Shown piece by piece: positions 13,188-23,757 of a DNA stretch of 64,000 nt. The stretch is from Cyanophora paradoxa (lineage: Eukaryota > Glaucocystophyceae > Cyanophorales > Cyanophoraceae). The notes below the pieces were generated by a model that searched no databases, had not been told where the DNA came from, and worked only from the letters and a program-made list of their open reading frames with translations. The position numbers were made by a program, and so were the translations under genes. How positions within the stretch are numbered: the stretch's first letter is position 1; each line of letters starts with the position of its first letter. The DNA lies in NCBI GenBank assembly GCA_004431415.1, contig QPMI01000709.1:124001-188000 (forward strand). The letters are read 5' to 3'.

Positions 13188-13293
13188 CAGCCTGGCAGGC
13201 CGCGGGCCGAGCTATCATAGTATAAATTAAACTCTGAATTGAAATGAGTATCACAGTATACAGGTTTGTACGTGCGCGTATACGTATACGTAG
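13188..13293 (+). repeat. Local direct duplication, copy 2
   Basis: Near-identical to 13030-13156 but without the two CCTCGGAG blocks and with a shorter TA run. Both copies end in a TACG/CGTA palindromic stretch. Confidence 0.85.
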
Positions 13294-13542
13294 GCGCCGG
13301 CCGCGGGTCACATCATGATTCATGAGTATTTTGAGTGACATTTTCATTTTCACGGAAATTCCCCGGGTACGCCGTTTGGGGTCAGTCGCCGGACCGGTAA
13401 AAAGCCCGAACCCCAGAACCCGTCTCCCGCTGACCCCCGCACGCTCCTTGCACTCGTTATCGATCCTAGGTAGGAGGCAAGGTGAGCCCCGACGTGGAGT
13501 CGATCCCCAGCTCGAGCTGTAGCTTACGCGCTCCCCGCGCAG

Positions 13543-14363
13543 ATGCAGATCTTCGGTTCGCAAGCTAGCTTTGCGTAGAGTGTAGCTTTTGCGCGCGCCG
13601 GTACTGACGCTGCCACCCCTTTCGATCTCGCTGCACAGTCAAGACCCTCACGGGTGCGCTGCTGCTCTGCCCGTCATAGCGCTAGAGAGAGCGCGAATCG
13701 CGCATGAACCGCAGGTAAGACGATCACGCTCGAGGTCGAGGCCTCGGACACGATCGAGAACGTGAAGGCCAAGATCCAGGACAAGGAGGGTTCGTGTGTC
13801 GCCGCGGTCGCCCCGCGCGCGTCTCACGCGCCCCTAGGCATCCCCCCGGACCAGCAGCGCCTCATCTTCGCCGGCAAGCAGCTCGAGGATGGCCGCACTC
13901 TCTCGGACTACAACATTCAGAAGGGTTCGTGTGCGCCCCGCGCTGCCGCGCATGCCGTGCACTGACCAATCGCTGCAGAGTCCACCCTCCACCTGGTCCT
14001 GCGCCTGCGTGGTGGTGTGATCGAGCCGTCGCTCATGGCGCTCGCCCGCAAGTACAACTGCGAGAAGATGATCTGCCGCAAGTGCGCCGCTGCCTCCGCC
14101 GAACCCGCGCCTCGCATCCCGCTCACGTTCGCATGCGTTCAGGTGCTACGCGCGCCTGCACCCGCGTGCGCACAACTGCCGCAAGAAGAAGGTCCGGATC
14201 GTTTGCCCCGCACCGCCACGCCACGATGAGCTGCTGAAACCGGAGGCGTACAGTGCGGGCACACCAACCAGCTCCGCCCGAAGAAGAAGGTGCGAGGTGT
14301 CAAGTACACCTTGTTCCTAACCGTGCTCTTATCGCTCCTTTTCCTCTCTCGCAGCTCAAGTAA
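13543..14363 (+). CDS. UBA52: Ubiquitin-ribosomal protein eL40 fusion
   Basis: The gene encodes ubiquitin fused to the 60S protein eL40; deubiquitinases release both. The first exon is only ATGCAGATCTTCG (MQIF), followed by tiny exons: VKTLTG, then [19 protein letters not shown], then [20 protein letters not shown], then [13 protein letters not shown]. The ubiquitin diglycine runs directly into [20 protein letters not shown], the zinc-binding eL40 part with [19 protein letters not shown] and [12 protein letters not shown], ending LK before TAA. About seven introns of 45-120 bases separate the exons and all phases fit. This is a standard single-unit eukaryotic gene with an unusually high intron density for its 128 codons. 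Confidence 0.96.
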
Positions 14364-14581
14364 ATACTTGCTGCCCATTCGGGCAGGGGGTCACTGTTGT
14401 TGGCCCCGAGTTGTTTGTCGCCGAAGCGCCGGTCCATCTGCTTCGTCTCCGCGCGCCGCCGGGCACTTGGGGGATGTGCTTTTGGGGATCAGCGTGAAGA
14501 GGGGAGGGGGCATGGACTTCGCCATCGCGAGTTCTTCATGATATATATTGCAGGTTTTAAAGAAGGGGCCGACTAGACCAG

Positions 14582-17197
14582 CTATGGCTTGCCAGTGCTC
14601 GAGAACGCCGCGGCCCGCGCGCTCCAGAAGCGATTGCAGTCCAGCCGCAGGAGGAACTGAGTGAGATGAGGGGATGAGGTGAGGTCTTGGACGCCTGTTG
14701 CCAAATGAGCGAGAGCAACTCCGCCGAGTGGTTCATCACACCTTGAAGCACGCGGAGGAGAAGGCATACGTGCCACTCGAAATTCTTCGTTAATTGAGAA
14801 AGCTGGGGGGCGTCGAGGGTGCTTGTGTCGCGGAAGACTAAGGTGCACATTGCGGCAAATTTCCGGCACATCTAGAAAACAAATCAGGGCAAGAAACAAA
14901 ACAACGCCATGCATGTCGAACCTCCAGAATTGTTGTTAGGCTGCGCAAGATAACATCCGCCTTCTGCACTCAACATCAGTTCTCGAACATCATGTATAAC
15001 AAGAGAGAGAGCTGGCTACCTTGTTCAGGAAACACTGTGACAGGAGCGTGGTCAAGTACTCATCATGCGCCCTAACGACAGCCTCGAAATCATCGGCCTC
15101 TGTGATCTTCTTCTGGAGAATGGCATATTGAGCCTCGATAACATCGACCTACATGAACAGAGAGTGAGATCAAGTGTTCAACTAGGTTTTCACGTATGCA
15201 GAGCACCTGCATGTAGTACTGTAGGTTGTCAACAACGAAAGACATTTCATGCCGAAGCTTGATGACAGGAACCAATAGAGACACATCTTTCCGCGAAAGG
15301 CCCTTAGCAGCTGTCATCTGTACAGGCCAGGTCTTCTCTAGGTCGATCTGGACGCGTTTTACGGCGAATAGAAATTTGAAAAGTGTGTTGTATCTGCATG
15401 TCAAACCGTCACGCGCTTCAGAATAACACAATCACGAAACAGCAGCACATACCTTTCAAGGGTGTCCTGGTTGAAAACTATGTGCAGAGGCCACTCAAGG
15501 TTGTAACCAAGGCCGAGCCCTTTCCACTGGTCGATCGCGAGGCACTTCGTTCCTGTTTTGGCTGGAGTGCAGGTTACTCGCACCTGAGACGACAAACATG
15601 AAGACAAAACGCACATGGAACGCTCTGGTAGTTAACGAACAGGTTTAAAAACAATGGATCCTCTTCTGCAGAGCTCTTTGATGACGAGTGCTGGAAAACG
15701 GCACGTATATCTGACGCTCTTTTCAAAGACAGTAGGGAATCTCTGTTCAGACGTGCATACCGAATTCTACAGGAGACGCCATGTCCAGCTTGAGCAGTAG
15801 CTGATTTAGGTCCTCGATGAAAGCCTGGTAAAAATCACCCCTAGCAAGCAGGAAGTAGTCTTTGTGGGCCTGAAGAAACTTCAGCGTTGAACGACAGCCT
15901 GTTATGGAATAGAAGAAACGAACCTTCAGGTGCCGCAGCAGATGGGCCTCATCAACAACTAGCTCACGAAGACGCTGAGCAACAACAGACCGAATGCGCT
16001 CTACAGCCTTCTCTAGGAGAAGGCTGCTGAATGGTGAAGCTTTCTGCAATTCGATGAGAACATCCTCGAATTCCCGGAGGACGTGTGCAGGGAGAGCATC
16101 TGCGCCGTTTCAGGTTCGAAATCATGGGGAGCCGTAGTTATTTCCACCACCAACCTTCTCTCGAATATGTTTGGTCGTGGAGTACTCGAACCGCCTTGCC
16201 AACGAAAAGAATCTTCTCCGCAGTCTGGATAGAGATATAGGGAGGAAGGAGACTGAGACGAAGGACACACTGAGAGTTCCTGTGGGGAGTGAGACTTATG
16301 CAGGAGTCGTGTAAAATATTTCCATACCATGCTCGACTGCCAGCAGCTGTGGTGGGCTGGCTGCCTTGCGGTCCCTGCTGTGAGGGGGTTAAACTCTTAA
16401 TGACACAAGAAACAAGGCATTCTTGCCGGAGAGGGGCCATCGCTCTGAGGCTGTGGTTCTTGCACGAAGAATTCTCCATGCTTATCAATGAGGAGTCCGT
16501 GCATCATCCAGCTTCCCATAAACTTGAAAAGAACTTGATGGCAGTGGAACTGAAGCCTGGGGACCCAGAATAAGCACGCGGAATCTTTAGATCATCCTTC
16601 TGGACTGTCATCCGCAGACCTCCGCATTGCTGCCTCGACAACTGCATTCCCCGAATTGCAATGTGAATGCAGGGCAGAGAGCACTCGAGCTCCGTCGTCC
16701 CCATCGCGAGTGACCTGCATGACAAGAGAATGCAGCGCTGGCAGTAGTGCATCGAACTGCGGGCCAGCTCAGCGATATATACCTCTAGCGAACGAGCTGG
16801 GCGCCTACCTCGTAGACGGCGTGTTGAAGGTGCGAAAACGAGAGCGCCGGGTCGTGCAGCACCCTCTGCTCGAAGGCAAGAAGCGTTGCGCGGTAGGAGT
16901 CGAGGACGTCGTCCAAGCCAATGGCCAGCGCTCGGACGTACAGTCCTGCAGGGATTCTGAGCGCTGACACGAGGATCTGGGAGGCCGCGGCGCACCATCC
17001 GAAGGAGAGAGCGCCCGCGTACGCTGACAGATGAATGCGTCTAGGTCAGCGTAGTACGCTCCGAGCACCGCGAAACGTCGAAGCTGCTCCCGCTCGGACT
17101 CCTGCAGGTACGGAAAGTCCCCCAGCGGCGCGTTGCGCGACGCCCGGACGACGTCACCGCTCTTGCCGACCAATGCGAACAGAACCTCGGCAAGCAT
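14582..17197 (-). CDS. TUBGCP4: Gamma-tubulin complex component 4 (GCP4)
   Basis: GCP4 is a GRIP-domain subunit of the gamma-tubulin ring complex that nucleates microtubules. The start MLAEVLFALVGKSGDV fits family N-termini. Joined exons give SLLPPYISIQTAEKILFVGK (GRIP1 end), RGDFYQAFIEDLNQLLLKLD, YNLEWPLHIVFNQDTLERY, LFKFLFAVKRVQIDLEKTW, SFVVDNLQYYMQV (GRIP2) and a C-terminus reading HLTQFLLRLDCNRFW. The last intron joins RVLQ to GVQDL and restores the family frame, ending at 14582. Length near 650-680 residues matches GCP4 rather than the longer GCP5/6. Introns are short and coding GC is moderate. It converges on the ubiquitin-eL40 gene. Confidence 0.92.
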
Positions 17198-17834
17198 CTT
17201 CGCGCGCGCTCTCCTCGATCTCAGAACGGGCGCACGCAGCCGCCCGTAGGCGCTGCTATAGTGAACCCTGGCACGCGCAGCGGCGCAGGGTGCAGGTAGA
17301 CGCTACAATCTGATCTAGGTTTCGCGGTGACTCGCTCCGGGCGCACGAGCCTCGGAGCTCGCGCCGCGGTCTGCTTGTTGTGGCGCCAACTGATCAGGCG
17401 GCAGCTTGAAGCGGTTGCTGGTACGCTAGCACCGCGCGTTTCCGTCTGGCTGCTGCACTGCCTGGGAAGCGCTGCTGAAGCGCTGCAGCTGGCTGTTGTT
17501 GCTCTACCTCGCCACGGAGGACCGGTGCCGAAAAAAAAGGCCGGTTTCAAATTTGAGGCAAGCTTCTAAACCATTTGCCCCGATCGATCTGACCAGGGCT
17601 GTCCTGTGCACGTGCATTCTCCCACGACGCCATGTTGTATGCCTTCGAATCCCTTCCGTGAGATTCAAGTCCGATGCCGCTCGAGGCCCGAACCGCCTGG
17701 ATGGGCCACGAACGACAACCGCGAACAACGTGCAAAAAGCGACGTGGGCGAGCCCGCTTGAATAGTCGCGGTAAAACTTGTGCACAAGCTCCGCTATCGA
17801 CAAGGGACTCTTAACTACAAATCGATGTGAATAC
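17198..17834. other. Intergenic, GCP4 5' side to 14-3-3 3' end
   Basis: This 637-base spacer separates two minus-strand genes. It carries one exact copy of GAGCCTCGGAG at 17347-17357. Open frames on either strand resemble no family and lack codon bias. Confidence 0.5.
17347..17357 (+). repeat. GAGCCTCGGAG micro-repeat copy
   Basis: Exact copy of the 11-base word, in the GCP4/14-3-3 spacer. The other exact copies are at 13051-13061, 13096-13106, 23461-23471 and 37679-37689, and on the other strand at 37606-37616 and 37962-37972. Confidence 0.8.
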
Positions 17835-19165
17835 TTATGCGTCGTTGCCCTCCTTCTCCTCGGCCTTCAGTTCGCTCTCCTGCATATCGGAAGTCCAGAG
17901 GGTCAGGTTGTCCCTGAGGAGCTGCATGATGAGGGTGGAGTCCTGCGAGACGGCGGGTTGAGTTGCGAGGGGGGCGATAGAATCTACGATGAGAACCCGC
18001 GGCACCTTGTAGGACTCGTCGCTGAGCGAGTCGAGCTCCGCAATCGCGTCGTCGAACGCCTGCTTGGCGAGCTGGCACGCGCGGTCCTGGAGTCGCGGTC
18101 AGTCATACGGCCCATCCATCTCAGGACGGGCCCCGGGACGCACGGGCTGGTTCAGGATCTCGTAGTAGAACACAGAGAAGTTGAGCGCAAGGCCAAGCCG
18201 GATCGGGTGGGTAGGGGGCAGCTCGGTGGACGCCACGTCGCTCGCCTTCTTGTACGACTCGAGCGAGTCATCCGCGGCCTTCTGGCGCTCAGACGCAGCC
18301 TGGAACTCAGCAAGGTACCTAAAAACCAGTAAGTCCCTTTCCGAGTTGGACTGGGGGGCCCAAGCACCGGTGGTAGTCGCCCTTCATCTTGTAGTAGAAC
18401 ACTTTCGACTCGCCAGTTGCGGCGTGGGGGATGAGGTGCTCAACGAGCAGAGCAAGAATGTCACGGCAGATGGACGCCAGCTCCTGCGCCAGCTGGTCAA
18501 ACACCAGGGCCGAGGCCACGCACCCTCGCCGCTGCTCACCTGCTCGACCTTGATGCGGTACTCCTGCGAACACGGAGATCAGGCAGATTGTGTGAAACGA
18601 AGATCATGAACTGCGCATGCAAACCTTAATGCGCGGGACGTGCTTCGCGCCGCCCTTCGCCTCCTCCTTCTGCTCGATGGACGAAATGACGCGCCACGAC
18701 GCACGGCGAGAGCCGACGATGTTCTTGTACGCGACCGAGAGAAGGTTGCGCTCCTCGACGGTGAGCTCGACGTCTAGCGACGCGACCTTCTTCATTGCCT
18801 CGACCATCTGGCGCCAAAAGGTGAGTCGGGCCATTTCGGGGTTGCCAAAGCTGGAGGCGGCACACACCTCGTCATAGCGCTCGGCCTATGCACGAAAAGC
18901 GAGCGATGCACGAGGGGAGTCGCAGGACACGCAGTCAGTATAGAAGCTTCAAAAAAATTCGGCCGGGGCGCCACGAGGGCAGGGTCCGGCCGAACGGGTC
19001 CGGCGTACCTGCTCAGCAAGCTTCGCCAGGTAAACTGCGTGTACGAGGAGAGCGGACGCGGGTGAGGTGAGACCGAAATCCGAACGGCGGGCACCACAGC
19101 GCCCCCCACGAGGCCCACAAAGAAGCATTTGACTCACCAGAGTCCTCCCGCGCGGCGTCGGCCAT
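17835..19165 (-). CDS. 14-3-3 phosphoserine-binding adaptor protein
   Basis: 14-3-3 dimers bind phosphoserine/threonine motifs and control many signalling clients. Small 5' exons give MADAAREDS, then VYLAKLAEQ and AERYDE. Next come [20 protein letters not shown] and [20 protein letters not shown], with the Lys and Arg of the phosphopeptide pocket, then [31 protein letters not shown] and [18 protein letters not shown]. The tail is acidic ([13 protein letters not shown]). A 63-base stop-free intron lies between SYK and DSTLIMQ; left unspliced it would add 21 residues where no family member has an insertion. The gene is intact. It starts 104 bases from the divergent RPL4 gene. Confidence 0.96.
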
Positions 19166-19269
19166 GTTTGCTGTGTGTCGGAAGCTGTGGTTTCACTACG
19201 AACTCGCCTAAATCCTGTACCTCGACTTCCGACCCCCCTGCCTCGGGGTACACAAAGAGGGAACAAAAA
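19166..19269. promoter_or_regulatory. Bidirectional promoter, 14-3-3 / RPL4
   Basis: Only 104 bases separate the two divergent start codons, so two highly expressed genes share this stretch. No obvious TATA element is visible. Confidence 0.6.
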
Positions 19270-20988
19270 ATGGTGAGCGATCGCGCCGTCTGTGGCCTTG
19301 CGCTGCGCGAGCGGCGCTTTGGGATCTGCTGTAGAAGGCGCCAGCGTCTTCGCTTCCCTTGCGCCTCCTAGATTTCGCCGAGGCGATCCGGACCATCCCC
19401 GCCGCGCCCTGCCTGCCTTACCGAAGCGACTCCTTCCTTCGATAGATGTCTCACATTCTTCGCAGGCATCCAGGCCGACAGTGACCGTGTGGGGTGCGGA
19501 CAATGCCGAGAAGGCGGGGCAGGTGCCTGCGCCACCCTCCGACCTTCTTGCGCACTCGCGCTGAGCCTTACATGCGCAGTTGACCCTGCCCGCCGTCCTC
19601 GTGGCGCCGATCCGCCCGGACGTCGTGCAGTGCGCCGCCCGCTCGCGCCGCCGCCGCCACTTCGCACCGAACGCCGCCCCCCCTCGCGCAGCTTCGTGCA
19701 CACCAGCATGGCAAAGAACAAGCGCCAGGCTTACGCCGTGTCCGAGGCCGCTGGCCACCAGACTTCGGCTGAGTCGTGGGGCACTGGCCGCGCCGTGTCT
19801 CGTATCCCGCGTGTCCCGGGCGGCGGCACGCACCGCGCCGGCCAGGGTGCCTTCGGCAACATGTGCCGTGGCGGTCGCATGTACGCCCCGACCAAGATCT
19901 GGCGCCGGTGGCACCGCAAGATCAACCAGAACCAGCGCCGCTACGCCACCGCCAGCGCGCTCGCCGCCTCGGCTGTCCCGGCGCTCGTTATGGCCCGCGG
20001 CCACAAGATCGATGAGATCCCCGAGGTGCCCCTCGTCGTCGGCAACGGCATCGAGAGCATCACCAAGACCAAGAACGCTGTGGCCCTGCTCCAGCGCTTC
20101 AAGGCCTACGCTGATGTCGAGCGCGTGAAGTCGAGCCGCAAGGTCCGCCGTGGCAAGGGCAAGCTCCGCAACCGCCGCCACGTCCAGCGCCGCGGCCCCC
20201 TCGTCGTCTACAACAAGAACAACGGCATCGTCAAGGCTTTCCGGTCAGTCCCGCCCGCCCGGTGAGTAGGTCGTGAGGTGCTTCTCAATCTTTCCTTTCA
20301 GCAACATCCCCGGCGTCGAGCTCTGCAAGGTCGACCGCCTCAACCTCCTCCAGCTCGCCCCCGGTGGCCACCTCGGCCGCCTCATCATCTGGAGCCAGGG
20401 CGCGTTCGAGCGTCTTGATGCCCTGTACGGCACTTTCCGCAAGGCCGCGTCCCTCAAGAACGGCTACCGGTTTGCTCGCCTGCCCGACTTCCGGATTGTG
20501 GGCGGGCGCCCATCTGACAGCGCTCACAGCCTGCCGCGCCCGATGATGTCGAACCCCGACCTCGCCCGCATCATCAACTCCGACGAGATCCAGAGCGTCG
20601 TCCGCCCGTCGATCAAGCAGAAGAAGTACCACGCGCGCAAGAAGAACGGCCTCCGCAACCTCGGCGTGATGCTCAAGCTCAACCCGTACGCCAAGGTGAC
20701 TCTCCCCTCGGACTCCTTTCTATTGCCCCTCGCTTTGCTCACTTTTTTCACGCGCGCAGGCCGTTCGCCGCGTGGAGCTCCTCGCCCAGGAGGCGCGCGC
20801 CAAGAAGAAGGCCGCCATCCTCGAGCAGAAGCGCAAGGGTGTCCCGACCGCCAACAACGCGGCCAACAAGACGAAGAAGCTCCGCCAGAAGGTCGGCAAG
20901 GAGTTCTTCAAGGTGTGTTCAGGTTATCTCCTCGTTCGTGGCGTTTGGATCTCAATCCGTCATCTCACAGAACACCATGAGCGCGTAA
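19270..20988 (+). CDS. RPL4: 60S ribosomal protein uL4 (RPL4)
   Basis: uL4 is an early-binding large-subunit protein lining the exit tunnel. The start codon alone forms exon 1 (ATG at 19270), with GTGAGC directly after it; exon 2 begins at 19466 with [18 protein letters not shown]. Later exons give [75 protein letters not shown] and [19 protein letters not shown]. The last exon encodes only NTMSA. A 60-base intron without stop lies between GYR and LPRPMMSN. The product has the expected loop and a shortened eukaryotic C-terminal extension. Third codon positions are nearly all G or C, typical of a highly expressed gene. Confidence 0.97.
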
Positions 20989-21323
20989 ACGAGCGTCGCG
21001 GGAGGGCGCGCTCGCGAGCTGGAGTTCGTTCTCTCACATCACTCTCACTGTCGATGTTCCCTTCCCCCTGTGTGTGCTGTAAGGCCATCTGCATATCAAA
21101 TCGGAAAACAGTGCACTTTCAATGTGGCGGATTCAATCAGCCTGGTCACAAGGGGGAAGTCGTGCACCTCGATTGCCGAGGTTTTAACTACAGCTAGGGG
21201 TGGAATGGGTGTCACTGATGCGATGGGAGCGAGGCCTAGGGGTCCTAATAATTAATTTCTCCCGGACTTGGGATGAAAGTTCAGTGATTCAATGATTGTT
21301 CAAAACACGATACATTCTCTTGA
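20989..21323. other. Convergent 3' spacer, RPL4 / NMT
   Basis: 335 bases lie between two converging stop codons and should hold both 3' UTRs. No gene or repeat stands out. Confidence 0.45.
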
Positions 21324-23076
21324 CTACATGAGAACAAGGCCAATCTTCTCAGGCGGGATTTCCCTGCACTGCCAGTTGAAGAGCTGAGAAGACAGTAAGA
21401 TAAAGAACATTAAATACACATGAAGGGCAAAGCACTCACATAGTACTGGAGATTGCCATCGCCAACACCGAACTTGAGATTCTTAAAGATCTGGCCGTTG
21501 TCGAAGATATCAAGGGCGTTGAACACGTCGAAGTCGTTCTGATCGACAAATGATCAGCGAGCCACTGCAGCTCTCTCCAAGCAGCTTACCTGCTTTGCCA
21601 GGATCAAGGCATCTCGTACAAGCTCCTCGAGAGTGTGCTTTCCGGGGACATTGTAGAATGAATACGCTGCCTTCAGAGTCGGGTACTTGGTGTTTCCGAT
21701 GATTGTACTCGGGAGCACATAGAAGCTGACCATGTCAGTGACCTTCCCAGCTTCCTGCTCTAAATATCAGTGGTGTGTCCATGATCTCAAGGTGCAAAGC
21801 ACACCTCGACAACGTAGCAGTGGATGATGCCATCTCTGGGGATGAAATTGTGTGCAACCTCCTCCTCGGACCAATGCACCGCAAGCGACGAAGCCTTCAG
21901 GTGGTTGTTCAGCATCTGGTGCACAGCCTTGACATCCTTCGCCTCCATTGGACGAATGCCGGGAATGAGAGGAGCCTGACAGGGATTTTGAGCGGCGCAT
22001 CGCTACAAAAGCACTCAAAAATATACGAACCTCAGGAAGAGCGTAGAGCTTCTGGGTGCGCGCCATCGTCATCCGCGGCGCCAAACGGGAGAAGTTGACT
22101 TCGATCAGCTTCTTGGGGTTGAGGGACCGATGCCAGTAACGGCACTTGGACACGGGGGTAGGAAGCTGAACGCCTGTGTGGGGGTCACATAAAAGTTGGA
22201 GAAACAAGCCGTCGGAGTCGCAGCTACCGGCAGTGTAAACAGCCTGGAAGACGCCAGTGCGATTGACGCGCCGTGTGATCTCTCGGATGAGGACGGGTGC
22301 CAAGCGCTTGGAACGCAGCTTCTTGTGTACGCACAAAAAGTTGATCTCCACCATGCGAACCTCCCTGCAGCGGCGAGTCGGAGGACTTCCAAGCCAGCTC
22401 GATTCGGCCCGACGCACTTGTTGTACACGCGGACTTTCGCGGGCACGGCAGTAATGAAAGCCAGCAGCTTCTTGTTGGACGTTGCGCGCACGCCGGCGTG
22501 CCAGTCCCTCCGGAAGCCGGGCGGCTTGAGCGCCCTGTTTAGCGTTAGTGCAAGCCAAAGCGAGGGGCCGGCGCGCGAGCGTGCCATCGCAGGAACGGCA
22601 CCGAGTAGTCGAAGCGGAACATCGCGTCGTCATCCTCGACGTAGTTCTCGTTCAACAGCGTGTAAACCTCGCCGATCTGCGCGAAGTATGAAAAAAATAT
22701 TCAGATGTAACGCGTCGATCGCCGTGCAGCGGCGCACCTGAGTCTCGTCGTCGATATCGACGTCGACCCACTCGAACCCCTCCGGCAGCGGGTATGGGTC
22801 GGCGCGGATCTCGGTCTCCGGGTTCTTGTCGGGCTCAATCGGCCCGTTGGCCTCGCCTGCGCGACGGGGCATTGGCGACGCGTGCGGGCGTCTATCGGCG
22901 GATCGGCGCCGCATGCGCGCGCCTTCGCTCTCATCCGGCTTGTCGATCACTCCGACGGGCTGCGTCGACCAGAACTTGTGCGACGGCTGTCCAGGCTGAC
23001 TGCCAGACACCGATGCAGCCGCCACCTCGCGCACGAGCTGCTCCACCGCCGCGGCGTCCGGCTTCTTCTCGGCCAT
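21324..23076 (-). CDS. NMT1: Glycylpeptide N-tetradecanoyltransferase (N-myristoyltransferase)
   Basis: NMT transfers myristate from myristoyl-CoA to N-terminal glycines of target proteins in the cytosol. The start [20 protein letters not shown] leads into a variable region, then [10 protein letters not shown] and [20 protein letters not shown]. The acyl-CoA site is clear in [20 protein letters not shown] and [20 protein letters not shown], then [18 protein letters not shown]. The second GNAT-like half gives [40 protein letters not shown] and the glycine-rich [16 protein letters not shown]. It ends KIGLVLM, close to the family C-terminus whose carboxylate acts in catalysis. Around seven short introns interrupt it. 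The gene is intact. Confidence 0.96.
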
Positions 23077-23757
23077 CTTTGGGGTACAGGCACTCCCAAC
23101 CGAGCTCCTACTCGCCCGACTGGTACCATACGGCCGGCGGCGGCGCCGGCGGTACCGAACATCGAAAAGAGCCGGGCCGGGCGCAGTAGCCAGAGTTCCG
23201 AAGTTCGGAAAGTTTGCGCTGGGTTAATTTTCACTTGAAAGTTCTCTTGAAAACTTTCAGTTAATTTTAATTTCACCCCCTCAGGGCCTCCGGCAGCCTG
23301 CCGGCCCTTTGATCATGAAAATTCTCACTGAGTCTCACAGAGTCAGTTAATTTGCACTTGACCCCCCTTCCCACCCCACCCCACCATCTTTTACGGGCAA
23401 TGTCTATCAGCGATGGCTCGCGGCATTCCCTTCGGCAGCGCTTGAGCTCGACAAGCCTCGGAGCCTCGGAGCCTCGCCGAGTCGATATCGATAAATCTAG
23501 AGGACTTCATGATCACAGCCGCTGAGCTGCAGAGCCCGAGACTCATGAACTCAGAGTACTCGTCGGCCTGATAAAGAGACTCTGAGAGGAACATAGATGG
23601 GTGGGGGCTGGGTGGCCACACCGATTGCAATTTTTGCCTGGGCATTGCGATTTAGTTCCCGTTTAAGCACTTCCGGCCAGAAAATCTACGATCGATTTGA
23701 AACGCATAACAATGTAGACACCCCTAATCATGCAAAACCTGTATAGCCTACGCAGCC
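23077..23757. other. Intergenic, NMT 5' side to CFAP44 3' end
   Basis: This 681-base spacer includes an imperfect inverted AT-rich stretch near 23225-23275 (TTTTCACTTGAAAG...CTTTCAGTTAATTTT). It also has a tandem run of CCTCGGAG at 23453-23480 next to TCGATATCGATA. No coding frame is credible. Confidence 0.5.
23453..23481 (+). repeat. Tandem CCTCGGAG micro-repeat
   Basis: Three head-to-tail units follow each other: AGCCTCGG, AGCCTCGG, AGCCTCGC. An exact GAGCCTCGGAG copy sits at 23461-23471. Confidence 0.8.

Larger units (their letters stand above)
12005..13542. other. 1.5 kb repeat-rich intergenic region
   Basis: This large gap has no convincing gene. It holds purine/pyrimidine-rich stretches, clustered GATC palindromes (about 12890-12970), a local duplication (13030-13293) and words shared with other gaps, such as one resembling TTGCCAAGTTGGCCG at 12765-12778. 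Short open frames have no coding character. The final 150 bases should contain the ubiquitin-eL40 promoter. Confidence 0.6.

Noticed and set aside
12005-13542. A DNA transposon or retroelement in the 1.5 kb gap
   Set aside because: No transposase or reverse-transcriptase frame, no long terminal inverted repeats and no clear target duplication around the whole gap.
17504-17803. 100-codon minus-strand frame (MSIAELVHKFYRDY...) downstream of 14-3-3
   Set aside because: No family resemblance, codon use unlike its neighbours and a position where a 3' UTR is expected.
17990-18060. Apparent 21-residue insertion in 14-3-3 ([18 protein letters not shown] region)
   Set aside because: It has GT and AG ends and 63 bases, and its removal restores the universally conserved SYKDSTLIMQ junction, so it is an intron.
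18949-20181. 410-codon minus-strand frame across 14-3-3 5' exons and RPL4
   Set aside because: It runs antisense to RPL4, one of the most certain genes here, and matches nothing.
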